Below are positions 1 to 8,117 of a DNA stretch of 64,000 bases, piece after piece (the stretch's first letter is position 1; each line of letters begins with the position of its first letter). Source of the DNA: Brevibacillus laterosporus (GTDB taxonomy: Bacteria > Bacillota > Bacilli > Brevibacillales > Brevibacillaceae); contig NZ_JAUKFY010000017.1 of NCBI RefSeq assembly GCF_030489605.1, forward strand, positions 38,033 through 102,032, given 5' to 3'. Below the pieces are notes generated by a model, which worked only from the letters and a program-made list of their open reading frames with translations, ran no database searches and had not been told where the DNA came from. The translations under genes and the position numbers were made by a program.

Positions 1-1
1 A

Positions 2-955
2 ACGAGGGAATGTCAGGCTGGCTTACAAATCAAACAAGCAAGTAGCCATAATTTAAAGAATGTGGACGTGCATATCCCATTACATGTGATGACGGCTATT
101 GTCGGTGTTTCAGGCTCCGGTAAGTCAACGTTAATCTTTGATGAGCTGCTGGAGAAGTGGGATCGTAACATGGAAGAGAGAGCAAAAATCAATCGAATAG
201 TAGTAGTCGATCAATCCTCAATGGGCAGAATCGAACGTTCTAATGCGGCTACCTACACCAAAGTGTTCGATGATATTCGTCAGGCTTTTAAAGAAACAGC
301 ACACCGACAAGGTATAAAAATAACAGCATCTGATTTTTCCTTCAATGTGGCGGGAGGTAGATGCGGGCACTGTAAAGGCACAGGAAAAATAAAGCTACAA
401 ATGCATTTTATGTCCCCGCGCTATCTGGTTTGTCCTACTTGTGAGGGAAAGCGTTATAATGAAAATGTACTGCAAGTAAAAATAGATGGATGTAACATTG
501 CTGATGTATTAGAGATGACTGTCAAGCAAGCGCTAGCTTTGTTTTCAAAAATGGATAAAATCAAACAAAAGCTTGTCTACTTAGATAAAATTGGCTTAGG
601 ATATATAAAATTGGGTCAACCAGCAAATACCTTGTCTGGTGGAGAGGCACAAAGAATTAAATTGGCCTCGGAGCTAGCTACTGCTGATGGACGAAATACA
701 CTGTATATTTTAGATGAACCTTCAGTGGGATTACATGAAAGCGATACCGATAAACTCATTCAGGTCCTCCATGAATTAGTCGATAGAGGAAACAGTGTTG
801 TTGTTATCGAGCATCATTTGAGCTTGATCCGTCAGGCTGATTGGATTATTGAGATGGGGCCAGGAGGTGGGGAAGACGGAGGGCGCGTGATCGCCCAAGG
901 AACTCCTCAACAACTGAAAGCCAATCCAAATTCTGTTATCAAACCATATTTATAG
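2..955 (+). CDS. UvrA-like ABC ATPase, C-terminal part (5' end outside window)
   Basis: The frame is already open at the first base of the window, so this is the 3' part of a longer gene. Visible in order are a Walker A (GVSGSGKST, about nt 104-130), a zinc-finger module with CGHC and CPTC pairs flanking a basic stretch (about nt 360-450), the UvrA-type signature LSGGEAQRIKLASEL and Walker B LYILDEPSVGLH. This is the second ATPase half of the UvrA family. Genuine UvrA acts in nucleotide excision repair, but shorter paralogues are common in Firmicutes and are often linked to DNA-damaging drug resistance. A MarR gene follows after a few bases and a GNAT gene after that, which favours a paralogue in a stress or drug-response operon over housekeeping uvrA. 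Without the 5' end the choice is open. Confidence 0.85.
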   Translation, partial: TRECQAGLQIKQASSHNLKNVDVHIPLHVMTAIVGVSGSGKSTLIFDELLEKWDRNMEERAKINRIVVVDQSSMGRIERSNAATYTKVFDDIRQAFKETAHRQGIKITASDFSFNVAGGRCGHCKGTGKIKLQMHFMSPRYLVCPTCEGKRYNENVLQVKIDGCNIADVLEMTVKQALALFSKMDKIKQKLVYLDKIGLGYIKLGQPANTLSGGEAQRIKLASELATADGRNTLYILDEPSVGLHESDTDKLIQVLHELVDRGNSVVVIEHHLSLIRQADWIIEMGPGGGEDGGRVIAQGTPQQLKANPNSVIKPYL

Positions 956-977
956 AGCTTTGAAGGAAGGTGCTTTT

Positions 978-1403
978 TTGACAAAATTCTTGGAGGATAG
1001 CTTTATTCCGTTTCAATGTGAAATTGTAAGCCGTCATAATAAATTTAATATCGAGGGAATTACGTCTGCCCAGTACAATGTTTTAGAGCTTGTCCAAACA
1101 CAAGGTCCAAAAACAACAAATGAACTGGCGAGTGCACTAGGGATAACGGTATCAGGTATCTCAAAATTAACCAAAAAACTTTTACAGAAAGGACTGATTG
1201 AACAACAACGCAGTCAAGCAGATAGACGGTATTATCATATTGTCTTGACAGAAGCGGGAGAGAGCTTTCTTAGGAAAGCAGAAAACTCACGCAAGGAGAT
1301 CATTCAATTAATCGGAAAAGCACTTTCAAAGGAAGAAATCGAAGCCTTTAGCCGAATTTGTTCGAAGTTGAATACATATTTGACTGATCATAAAGCAAAG
1401 TAG
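978..1403 (+). CDS. MarR-family transcriptional regulator
   Basis: The product is about 141 residues with the typical MarR winged-helix core: a recognition helix region TTNELASALGITVSGISKL and a wing with QADRRYYHIVLTEAG. MarR dimers usually repress their own operon and release DNA on binding small phenolic or drug-like ligands. I chose the TTG at 978 because AAGGAAGG lies about 8 nt upstream; an earlier in-frame TTG at 960 has no such site. It sits 22 nt after the UvrA-like gene and 12 nt before a GNAT gene, so the three probably form one transcript whose promoter lies upstream of the window. Family assignment is firm; the ligand is unknown. Confidence 0.88.
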   Translation: MTKFLEDSFIPFQCEIVSRHNKFNIEGITSAQYNVLELVQTQGPKTTNELASALGITVSGISKLTKKLLQKGLIEQQRSQADRRYYHIVLTEAGESFLRKAENSRKEIIQLIGKALSKEEIEAFSRICSKLNTYLTDHKAK

Positions 1404-1415
1404 GTGATTGACGAT

Positions 1416-2285
1416 ATGAATGGGCTAGAAAATACAATATCCCCGATAACAAAATTTGAAGAGTCTGATATTCCAGGATTAATAAAGCTTTCGTCTTCTG
1501 TAGGTTGGGATTATGACCAAAATGAAATCAACACCATTTTGCTATCAGGCAATGTTTATGGACATAAAAACAAAGACGGGAGAATTGTCTCAAGTGCAGC
1601 CATTATCCCGTATGGCGTCAAACTAGCCTCTATTGGCATGGTCATTGTAAGTCCGGAATATCGAGGACTGGGCTTAGGAAGAAAAGCTACGCAAAAATGC
1701 ATAGAATCGATTCCTGATTATACACCAGCTATGCTGATTGCCACAGAGGATGGGAAACCCATGTATGAAAAGATGGGCTTTCATTCTACAGACTGTGTTC
1801 ATAAATATCTTTGCTCAAATTATTGTTTTACCCCTTATAGCAGGAATATAGCAGCTAATATACAGGCGATGCAAAAGGAAGATTTGCCACAGGTCATAAA
1901 AATAGATAAAGATGCCTTTGGTGTCGAGAGAGGAGCTTTTCTTCGCCATAGATATAATCAGGCAAAAGAGGCAGTGCTTGTGAAAAGTCCTGACGGTCAG
2001 GTAGTAGGCTATGGTTTATCTATACTTGGACCCATTAATCTCATAGTAGGCCCTATCGTCGCTCCGAATGCTGATATAGCATTCGCAATCGTTAATCAAT
2101 TGGCTATGAAGCATTCAGGTAAGGTAAGAATTGATGTACCCTCAGAAAATGAGCCGTTTATGTCTTATATTGAAGCATGCGGGTTTGAAAAGGTGAGTCA
2201 GCCGCCTATCATGATTACAAAAGCAAATCATTTACCTGCTCGTAACAAAACATTATTCGGAATTGCAGCACAGATATTTGGATGA
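1416..2285 (+). CDS. GNAT family N-acetyltransferase (two-domain)
   Basis: The product has about 289 residues. The first half contains a GNAT acetyl-CoA loop (VSPEYRGLGLGRKA) and a YEKMGF end motif. The second half (from about residue 150, MQKEDLPQVIKIDKDAFG) is a second acetyltransferase-like domain of the type seen in YitI-like proteins. Such enzymes move an acetyl group from acetyl-CoA to an amine; the substrate cannot be read from the sequence. ATG 1416 is preferred over GTG 1404 because AGGTGAT lies about 9 nt before it. It is the last gene of the MarR-linked group. Detoxification of an amine-bearing compound is a guess based only on neighbours. Confidence 0.82.
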   Translation: MNGLENTISPITKFEESDIPGLIKLSSSVGWDYDQNEINTILLSGNVYGHKNKDGRIVSSAAIIPYGVKLASIGMVIVSPEYRGLGLGRKATQKCIESIPDYTPAMLIATEDGKPMYEKMGFHSTDCVHKYLCSNYCFTPYSRNIAANIQAMQKEDLPQVIKIDKDAFGVERGAFLRHRYNQAKEAVLVKSPDGQVVGYGLSILGPINLIVGPIVAPNADIAFAIVNQLAMKHSGKVRIDVPSENEPFMSYIEACGFEKVSQPPIMITKANHLPARNKTLFGIAAQIFG

Positions 2286-2353
2286 AGTTCCAGCTCCGAA
2301 TGAAGCAACCATTAGCTTCAACAGCCGGTAGCAGTTACTCGCGAAATGACTGA

Positions 2354-2518
2354 CTATCAAATTTTTTTCAAGATCGTCAAGTGCAAATGACAGCTTACGG
2401 AGCTGATTTGAAGGTTATTGCTAACTTTTCAAAGCAAGATTTCACTCATGAAGGTAAACTCATTAAAGCCGGTTCTCTAATCATAACAGATGGGGATAAG
2501 CAGATCGTGTATCAGTAG
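2354..2518 (+). pseudogene. C-terminal remnant of a secreted/glycosidase-like protein
   Basis: The 357-base gap between the GNAT and msrC genes holds a 54-codon open frame without a start. It ends in a protein-like pattern (QMTAYGADLKVIANFSKQ, then GSLIITDGDKQIVYQ) and a stop. The alternating hydrophobic beta pattern resembles the C-terminal beta domain of some glycoside hydrolases. There is no ribosome site or upstream body, so I read it as a decayed gene end. The assignment to a glycosidase is weak. Confidence 0.3.
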
Positions 2519-2642
2519 ACAAAAGTGTAAGAAGATATGCAAATTCAATCCTAATGGGAGTATAAAACGTTATAATAGGAAAAAGAGAGAGTTCTAACTG
2601 ACAATCTCATTTTGCTATTATAATCGTGAGGTGACGGCATCC

Positions 2643-3128
2643 ATGTTTCAAGCAGAGGGATATACAGGCAATAAACAAGAGAACTATGAGCTTCTTTTAA
2701 AACAGCTAGATGCATTAGTAGATGGGGAGCCCAATGTGCTCGCTAATCTGAGTAATGCAACTGCTTTATTAAATCAATTTTTGACGGAAGTAAATTGGGT
2801 AGGGTTCTACCTATATGACAAGGAGCAAGACTTACTAATTCTTGGTCCTTTCCAAGGACTGCCGGCTTGCACACGTATTCCAACAGGGAGGGGAGTGTGT
2901 GGAACAGCAGTTTTGAAACGATGCACGATGAGAGTAGCAGATGTCCATGCTTTCCCAGGCCATATTGCTTGCGATGCGGCATCTCGCTCTGAAATTGTTA
3001 TTCCCATTTTTAAAGGGGAAGAAATCTATGGGGTGCTCGATATCGACAGCCCGATTACAGATCGTTTTGACGAAACAGACGAGAAGTATTTAGAAGAATT
3101 TGTCCTACGTGTAGCAAAGTGTTTGTAG
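2643..3128 (+). CDS. msrC: Free methionine-(R)-sulfoxide reductase (GAF domain)
   Basis: The product is a single GAF domain of about 161 residues matching fRMsr proteins (YebR/MsrC, YtsP). It reduces free methionine-R-sulfoxide to methionine in the cytosol using thioredoxin. The diagnostic cysteines are present: PACTRIP, GRGVCGTA and FPGHIACDAAS, followed by SEIVIPI and GVLDIDS. Start ATG 2643 has GAGGTGA about 9 nt upstream. A TATAAT-like box (about 2570) and the downstream hairpin suggest a single-gene unit. Length and motifs are complete, so activity is likely. Confidence 0.92.
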   Translation: MFQAEGYTGNKQENYELLLKQLDALVDGEPNVLANLSNATALLNQFLTEVNWVGFYLYDKEQDLLILGPFQGLPACTRIPTGRGVCGTAVLKRCTMRVADVHAFPGHIACDAASRSEIVIPIFKGEEIYGVLDIDSPITDRFDETDEKYLEEFVLRVAKCL

Positions 3129-3166
3129 AATAAAACAAAAGAGATAGCAGAATAGAAATGACTAAC

Positions 3167-3207
3167 AACCAAGCGTCTCATGAACAAGCGCGCTTGGTTT
3201 CTTTTTG
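3167..3207 (+). terminator. Rho-independent terminator after msrC
   Basis: AACCAAGCG pairs with CGCTTGGTT (3191-3199), followed by a T-rich run TTTCTTTTT. It lies 40 nt after the msrC stop. Confidence 0.85.
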
Positions 3208-3261
3208 GTACATAACGAATGGGTATGGTGGTAAGGCCTATCTGACAAATACCACGAATTC

Positions 3262-3320
3262 TTGACAACACTCTACCTCTTTTATATATTTTACTCAATT
3301 AAATTTTTAGTATGTAAAAT
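3262..3320 (+). promoter_or_regulatory. Sigma-A promoter with overlapping dyad for the second marR gene
   Basis: TTGACA (3262-3267), a 17-nt spacer and TATATT (3285-3290) form a near-consensus promoter. The dyad ATTTTAC (3288-3294) / GTAAAAT (3314-3320) covers the end of the -10 box and the probable start point, a place where a MarR dimer could repress its own gene. The promoter is seen directly; the operator role is inferred. Confidence 0.7.
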
Positions 3321-3335
3321 AAGGTGGTAGTCATT

Positions 3336-3755
3336 TTGGAAGATAATCATTCTGTTGCTCATGAAATCCAAACATTGATGATCGAAATGAGTGGTGTGCA
3401 GCAAAAATCTAAAGCTTTTATGGATCTTTTTGTCAAAGATGACGTTTTATCACAAAATCATGTAATGTTGTTAGTCGGCTTGAAACTAATGAATAGTCTA
3501 AGAATCACCGAAATCGCTGAACGATTTCTCATTACAGCGGGTGCGGCAACCTCGATGTGTGACAAATTAGAAGAGCTTGGTCTCGTTAGTAGAATTCGGA
3601 CCAAAGAGGATCGTAGAGTGGTTTTGGTAGTTCTTACAGAAAAAGGACAAGATAAAATAAACGAACTATTCAAAGGCTTTTCTAAGAAAAAGCTACGTGA
3701 GATGGCTAATGTATTTAAACAAGTGAATGAATTATTGTCAACAATTGTTGAGTAG
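3336..3755 (+). CDS. MarR-family transcriptional regulator
   Basis: The product is about 139 residues with a MarR winged helix: LRITEIAERFLITAGAATSMCDKL followed by the DRR wing. Unlike the first MarR it is monocistronic, with its own promoter (3262-3290), a dyad over the start point and a terminator behind it, so autorepression is the likely default. TTG 3336 is favoured by AAGGTGG eight bases upstream; a GTG at 3324 would lie inside that ribosome site. No target gene is adjacent, so its regulon must be elsewhere. The family call is firm. Confidence 0.86.
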   Translation: MEDNHSVAHEIQTLMIEMSGVQQKSKAFMDLFVKDDVLSQNHVMLLVGLKLMNSLRITEIAERFLITAGAATSMCDKLEELGLVSRIRTKEDRRVVLVVLTEKGQDKINELFKGFSKKKLREMANVFKQVNELLSTIVE

Positions 3756-3788
3756 ATGAAATAAAAATAGAATGCGAAGAAAGATGGG

Positions 3789-3817
3789 CTGTTCTTATCA
3801 AGAGCAGCTTTTTTTAT
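3789..3817 (+). terminator. Rho-independent terminator after marR
   Basis: GCTGTTCTT (3789-3797), loop ATC, AAGAGCAGC (3801-3809), then eight T. A perfect 9-bp stem. Confidence 0.9.
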
Positions 3818-3991
3818 TCTACTTACTTTATTTACAGAAAAATATATCTATATTAAATTATATCTGAGGAATATTTTAGTTACTAAAATATATACATATT
3901 AAATTGTGTGAAAACTAGTAAATAGAATCTGGGGGAATGACGTTGCCTGCTTCAATTGAAAAGATTCAATGTAATAGAAAGGAAGACATAC

Positions 3992-4285
3992 ATGATGGGA
4001 AGTAAGTATCTTCAATATTTGTGCAGAGGTGTAGTGGGTCTGGTTGCAGTGCCAGTACTTGCTGTCTTCTCTATAGGAATGTACATTTGCTCCTTTGTCT
4101 CAGTGATTGGGGGAGTGCTGTATATAGTGGGGATTGACATTCATATAAGCCTTTGGAAGTTTGGTCAGGTATCACAGCTTTCTAGTTTTTTTATTGCAGT
4201 AATGTTTGGTGGGATTTTATTACTACTGGCTGTTCGAAGCTGGAGGCTGTTTCAAATATCTTGTCACTATGTTAAGAAAAGCTGA
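3992..4285 (+). CDS. Small membrane protein, unknown function
   Basis: The product is about 97 residues with at least two strongly hydrophobic segments (GLVAVPVLAVFSIGMYICSF followed by a glycine-rich hydrophobic stretch, and FFIAVMFGGILLLLAV), a short Trp/Lys-containing link between them and a basic C-terminus ending HYVKKS. ATG 3992 has GAAAGGAAG about 7-10 nt upstream, better than the earlier in-frame TTG/ATG codons. I do not recognise the family. No close neighbour on the same strand suggests a partner. Confidence 0.6.
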   Translation: MMGSKYLQYLCRGVVGLVAVPVLAVFSIGMYICSFVSVIGGVLYIVGIDIHISLWKFGQVSQLSSFFIAVMFGGILLLLAVRSWRLFQISCHYVKKS

Positions 4286-4456
4286 AATATACCGAATGGT
4301 TCATGATATAAGAAAAAAGAACATGTATAATGAATAACAGGATATATGAATTCATTTTTTTGCTGTTCGAATCATTTTTTTCTCCAACCTGTTTGGGAAG
4401 CTCCTACTTTTTTACTAGTCTATGTTGATCATTTTTGAGGAGGAAACGAGGAAGTA

Positions 4457-4993
4457 ATGATTAATCTAGGGACATTTCAAGTTACATCTGGGGCATTAGT
4501 GGTATCAGATCCTTGCTATAATTATGAACAAGGCATTTCAGGAGTTGTAGAGGAAGCGGTAGTCGGTACGTGGATTGGCGTAATTGATCGAATAGACACA
4601 GGAGATTGGGGAGAGCGATGTGCCTTAGTTTGTGCTTATCACGAGTCAATTGATCTTGAACAGGTGACGAATTGGGAAGTATGTGACTTTATTGTAGGAG
4701 TAGACAGTGGTCAAGCGGGAATCTTTGAGCGTCAAATCTATCGAGTGGATGAGTCTGTAATGGGAGAAACGAAATTCATGCCTGAGCAAAGATGGTATTC
4801 TTCCTGCTGCGACCAAACATTGAGTGAACTCCAAGCTGGAGTGATTAATGGTGGTGTCGTTTCTAGCTCGGGATTTGGCGACGGTGGCTATGAGGCATTT
4901 ATCGCGAAAAATGCTGAAGGAAAAGTAATTGCGGTACAGATAATATATATTACTGAAGAGGATTTGCTTGAAGAGGAGGAAGACGAGGAGTAG
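4457..4993 (+). CDS. DUF4241-like protein
   Basis: The product is 178 residues. Its conserved blocks SDPCYNY, VGVDSGQAGIF, RWYSSCCDQT and VSSSGFGDGGYEAF are the pattern I know from DUF4241 proteins, which have no established function. It has paired cysteines and a strongly acidic tail (LLEEEEDEE), with no signal peptide or membrane segment. GGAGGAAACGAGG precedes the ATG. It is a single-gene unit closed by a terminator. Function unknown. Confidence 0.75.
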   Translation: MINLGTFQVTSGALVVSDPCYNYEQGISGVVEEAVVGTWIGVIDRIDTGDWGERCALVCAYHESIDLEQVTNWEVCDFIVGVDSGQAGIFERQIYRVDESVMGETKFMPEQRWYSSCCDQTLSELQAGVINGGVVSSSGFGDGGYEAFIAKNAEGKVIAVQIIYITEEDLLEEEEDEE

Positions 4994-5004
4994 CCTGGCA
5001 TCCA

Positions 5005-5030
5005 AAGGGACCTGCACGGTTCCTTTTTTT
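5005..5030 (+). terminator. Rho-independent terminator after the DUF4241-like gene
   Basis: AAGGGACC (5005-5012) pairs with GGTTCCTT (5018-5025, one G-T pair) and runs into seven T. Confidence 0.85.
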
Positions 5031-5137
5031 GCATTATTTTCCGATATTTCTACTATTATTGCTCGTTATCAAATATATTCAATTCAAGTAAGTTTCATAG
5101 AAGAGTGGCAGGGATATTTGAATGAGAGGAGAAGCCC

Positions 5138-6070
5138 GTGAAGAAAAAAATCGTATACATATTAGATGAATTTATAGATATCGGCACCTATACAAAGGAT
5201 TATAAAATAGTAACTTCATCAATTGGTTACGACAACAAGATCTACATATTACTAGTGAATAAAATACCAGAAAGAATAAACGGAATGTTTGTTCAATCTC
5301 AAACACCAAATTGCTTTATTTATAAAGTACTAATCATTACTGAAGATGGCCAGGTACATGAAACATCGCTAGCCAAACAACGATATCATTATCATTTTAT
5401 ACAGCCCCTAAATGACAATAACCTGTTGGTAGTGGGTGCAAGAACGAGGTATTTTGGCCCAGACAATTTCGAGCTGAACGGTAAAATATTTGATTTGAAC
5501 GGGAAGCTAATCAAGAAGCTGCTGCTAGGAGATGGGATTCAACATGTTCAAGTATCTCCTAACGGCACTATTTGGACAGGTTTTTTTGGTGAAGGGGTCT
5601 TCGGCAATTATGGATGGGCCGATCCGATTGGAGCTTCAGGCCTGGTTGCCTGGGATCAAGAAGGAAAACAAATATTCTCAAATCATAAGGCAGATATCTA
5701 TGATTGTTATGCATTAAATGTAGTTAGTGACCAAGAGATTTGGTTCTATTACTATACCGACTTTCACTTGGTGAAAATAGCCAACGACCAAATGGAGTTT
5801 TTCAATCCTAAGATATCTGGGTCATCAGGTTTCATTACCTATAATAGCTTTTTCTTATTTGATAAAGGGTATGGTAAACATGATGAATATATTTTATTGA
5901 AAAATAATAGTTTTGGTAATTTTATACAAAAATGTGAAGTAAGGTTTATCAATCAAGAAGGGAAGACGATCCAGTCCCATGATCGGGATTTTAGGGGGGA
6001 GGTTTTGATTCTTAGAGAAGGAGATAGCTTATATAAAGTTCATTTATGTGATATTGTAAATGAAGTGTGA
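5138..6070 (+). CDS. Hypothetical protein, beta-propeller-like
   Basis: The product is 310 residues with no signal peptide or membrane helix. The sequence is built of repeated short beta-strand units ending in Gly/Asp turns (IYILLVNK, HFIQPLNDNNLLVVGAR, IQHVQVSPNGTIWTGFFGEG, EIWFYYYTDFHLVKI), the look of a beta-propeller. The central block with TGFFGEGVFG and GLVAWDQEGK resembles uncharacterised Bacillales proteins. The start is GTG 5138 with GAGGAGAAG upstream. I cannot assign a function. It stands alone between terminators. Confidence 0.7.
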   Translation: MKKKIVYILDEFIDIGTYTKDYKIVTSSIGYDNKIYILLVNKIPERINGMFVQSQTPNCFIYKVLIITEDGQVHETSLAKQRYHYHFIQPLNDNNLLVVGARTRYFGPDNFELNGKIFDLNGKLIKKLLLGDGIQHVQVSPNGTIWTGFFGEGVFGNYGWADPIGASGLVAWDQEGKQIFSNHKADIYDCYALNVVSDQEIWFYYYTDFHLVKIANDQMEFFNPKISGSSGFITYNSFFLFDKGYGKHDEYILLKNNSFGNFIQKCEVRFINQEGKTIQSHDRDFRGEVLILREGDSLYKVHLCDIVNEV

Positions 6071-6204
6071 TTATAGATAGAGGATTTTTCATATAAATGC
6101 AGGTTTTCTATCATGTTGAGTGATATATTTTTTCTTTATGATCTATACGAAACCAGAAAATGTTTTTGTTTAAAAATAAATAATATTACCTGTAAAAACT
6201 ATGT

Positions 6205-6266
6205 AAAAAACCTTTTGTTGTATTCTCTCTTTGGAAAGACATGCAACATAAAGGTTTTTTATTTTT
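6205..6266 (+). terminator. Long AT-rich terminator hairpin
   Basis: Within the 391-base gap before the luxR gene, AAAAAACCTTTTGTTGTAT (6205-6223) pairs imperfectly with ATGCAACATAAAGGTTTTTT (6241-6260), followed by ATTTTT. It probably ends the propeller gene transcript. The rest of the gap (to 6461) is about 80% A+T and holds nothing else I can identify except room for the luxR promoter. Confidence 0.7.
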
Positions 6267-6461
6267 AGGAATTCGTGAAAATTTATTATATATGGTATGG
6301 TCGCGGAATACGTACGATTGGATACAATTTTATGCTGGTAATAAAATTTTGTAATTTTTTATAAAATATAATTTTAAGGTAATGTCTGTTATACGTTTTT
6401 GTGTTAATTTACAATATATGTTAAGTTTTATTAAAACATAAATTTTAGTGAGGTGTTATCG

Positions 6462-7130
6462 TTGCAAGAGCATACAGAGATGCCGGTAGTGACAATAAAC
6501 CATTTGCTCGATTATCTCAAAGAAGAAATTCACTTTGTCCAGCCTTTTTTTTGTAATCCACATTTCTTCATTGTGACAAACAAGGATGCGAAGAGCATAG
6601 ATTTCATGTGCTCAGATGGAAAGACGATGAATGGGGAGCTGGAGGACTCTTTTAAGAAGAAAATGATAGCGTTCTCAATGGAAACGATCCAAGAGGCAAG
6701 TTCTACAAGAAATCCTGCTATTCGATATGGGGATGAAATGTTTCCAAATGAACTGCCGGGATGGATCAGTCTCGGAAGTCCGATCTTTATTAATAATACA
6801 AAAAAGGGATATGTCAGCTTAAACTATCAATCACAAGAGCATATCTCTTACATAGTGAATATTTTTTGCTACATCATTAAAACAGTAGAATGGCAATTAA
6901 ACAATATAGGTGCTTCCCGGAAAGAGCAGGAACTGGAGAAGAAATTCAAAGATTTTCAGCTAACCAAGAAAGAATGCGAGATTGTTCATAGTCTTCTTGA
7001 AAATATTTCGATTAAAGACATTTCAAAACATCATTTTATATCGGTAGAGACGGTTCGAACCCATGTAAAAAATATTTATAATAAGGTTGGAGTAAATAAT
7101 AGAGTAGACTTAGTTAGAACATTTGTATAG
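6462..7130 (+). CDS. LuxR-family regulator next to the bacteriocin operon
   Basis: The product is about 222 residues. The C-terminal 60 residues form a LuxR/GerE helix-turn-helix (LTKKECEIVHSLLE, ISIKDISKHHFISVETVRTH, VKNIYNKVGVNNRVDLV). The N-terminal 150 residues look like a GAF/PAS-type sensor rather than a receiver domain, with no phospho-acceptor Asp pattern. TTG 6462 has GTGAGGTG about 7 nt upstream. It points at the laterosporulin-like gene 250 nt downstream, so control of that operon is the obvious hypothesis, but nothing in the DNA proves it. Confidence 0.8.
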   Translation: MQEHTEMPVVTINHLLDYLKEEIHFVQPFFCNPHFFIVTNKDAKSIDFMCSDGKTMNGELEDSFKKKMIAFSMETIQEASSTRNPAIRYGDEMFPNELPGWISLGSPIFINNTKKGYVSLNYQSQEHISYIVNIFCYIIKTVEWQLNNIGASRKEQELEKKFKDFQLTKKECEIVHSLLENISIKDISKHHFISVETVRTHVKNIYNKVGVNNRVDLVRTFV

Positions 7131-7353
7131 CTACAGTAGAAAAATCCCCCACGAAGGTGATTTTAAATGAAATTGGATATAATATAATAAAAATGTAAAA
7201 GTTACCATATTGAGTAACCTGATAGTTTTACTTCAGTATTCATAATGGTAATTTTTCGAAGTGGTTCGCAAGTCTTTATATCTCTAGTGCGCTTTTTCCA
7301 TGGAATAGAGTATGGGGACTGTACCACAAAACAAAATGAATTAAATTCAAAAA

Positions 7354-7374
7354 ATTCAAACATTTGAATGGAGG
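7354..7374 (+). promoter_or_regulatory. Palindrome abutting the bacteriocin ribosome site
   Basis: ATTCAAACATTTGAAT (7354-7369) is a perfect 7-bp palindrome with a CA loop. It touches the ribosome site GGAGG (7370-7374), nine bases before ATG 7384. It may be an operator, or an mRNA 5' hairpin that stabilises the transcript or gates translation of the bacteriocin. Confidence 0.45.
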
Positions 7375-7383
7375 ATGAAGAAT

Positions 7384-7536
7384 ATGGCTTGCCAATGTCC
7401 AGATGCAATCTCAGGTTGGACTCATACAGATTACCAGTGTCACGGTTTGGAGAAAAAAATGTATAGACATGTTTATGCAATTTGCATGAACGGTTCTCAA
7501 GTATATTGCAGAACAGAGTGGGGTAGCAGCTGCTAG
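7384..7536 (+). CDS. Laterosporulin-like bacteriocin (leaderless, three disulfides)
   Basis: The 50-codon gene starts MACQCPDAISGWTHTDYQC and ends VYCRTEWGSSC, with six cysteines at residues 3, 5, 19, 34, 42 and 50. From memory it matches laterosporulin of B. laterosporus GI-9, a class IId, defensin-like bacteriocin, after removal of the initiator Met; I think only one or two positions differ (for example LEKK where I recall LENK). There is no signal peptide and no double-glycine leader, so the product must leave the cell by a dedicated exporter. GGAGG lies 9 nt upstream. A strong hairpin follows at 7563-7594 and the redox/ABC operon after that. Mature activity depends on three correct disulfides, which fits the neighbours. 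Confidence 0.93.
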   Translation: MACQCPDAISGWTHTDYQCHGLEKKMYRHVYAICMNGSQVYCRTEWGSSC

Positions 7537-7562
7537 GTTCTACACATTGATAAGGGAAGAAA

Positions 7563-7594
7563 AGGAACACTCTATATTCATATAGAGTGTTCCT
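7563..7594 (+). terminator. Terminator or attenuator between bacteriocin and export operon
   Basis: A perfect 14-bp stem (AGGAACACTCTATA / TATAGAGTGTTCCT) with loop TTCA stands 27 nt after the bacteriocin stop. The tail AGTCCTTTATTTATT is only moderately T-rich, so partial read-through is expected. That would give much more bacteriocin mRNA than exporter mRNA. Confidence 0.8.
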
Positions 7595-7625
7595 AGTCCT
7601 TTATTTATTAGGAGAGGATAAAAGG

Positions 7626-8117
7626 ATGGAAGCAGATAATCATAAAAAATTTCTCAAAAACCCCAATCGTTTTTTGGAAAAGATCGGGACTTTTTTTCCG
7701 GAAGAAATGAATTTAATGAAAGATGGACCGGCCATAGATTTTACATGGGTTCGTAAAGAGGCTTGCGGAACCGTTATTTACATCATGAGTGAAACGTGCA
7801 GTTTTTGTAAATATGATGCGATAAAAGAATTCGCTGATAAATATAATAAGTTTTCTCATCTGATTTTCTTATATGGATCAGAGGAATATAAAGAGCAGAT
7901 AAAAGAAGAGTATGGAATTTCCATTCCGATCGAGTTAACGGATCTAAAAGAGATAGGCGAAAAATTATATATAGAGTTGGTTCCCACTATGATTTCTATG
8001 AATCGTGTAGGCCAAATTATCACTTGCGGTAGTTTTAACAATGAAGTGGAGTCACTTGAGATGAGAATGGAGCCGTTTTTGAATGTCTATTACTCCTTGG
8101 AGAATGTTAAAAAATGA
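7626..8117 (+). CDS. Thioredoxin-like CxxC protein of the bacteriocin operon
   Basis: The product is 163 residues from ATG 7626, which has AGGAGAGG upstream; an earlier in-frame ATG at 7587 would fall inside the preceding hairpin. It carries a thioredoxin-type motif SETCSFCKYD after a beta strand (GTVIYIM) and a cis-proline site ELVPTMIS. It resembles bacteriocin transport accessory proteins, which are thiol-disulfide oxidoreductases. There is no signal peptide. Its job is probably to make or check disulfides of the six-cysteine bacteriocin, perhaps holding it reduced until export. The stop overlaps the ABC gene start (ATGA), so the two are translationally coupled. Confidence 0.82.
   Translation: MEADNHKKFLKNPNRFLEKIGTFFPEEMNLMKDGPAIDFTWVRKEACGTVIYIMSETCSFCKYDAIKEFADKYNKFSHLIFLYGSEEYKEQIKEEYGISIPIELTDLKEIGEKLYIELVPTMISMNRVGQIITCGSFNNEVESLEMRMEPFLNVYYSLENVKK

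Noticed and set aside
7201..7219. GTTAC/GTAAC hairpin after luxR as a terminator
   Set aside because: Only five base pairs and no T-run; too weak to call.
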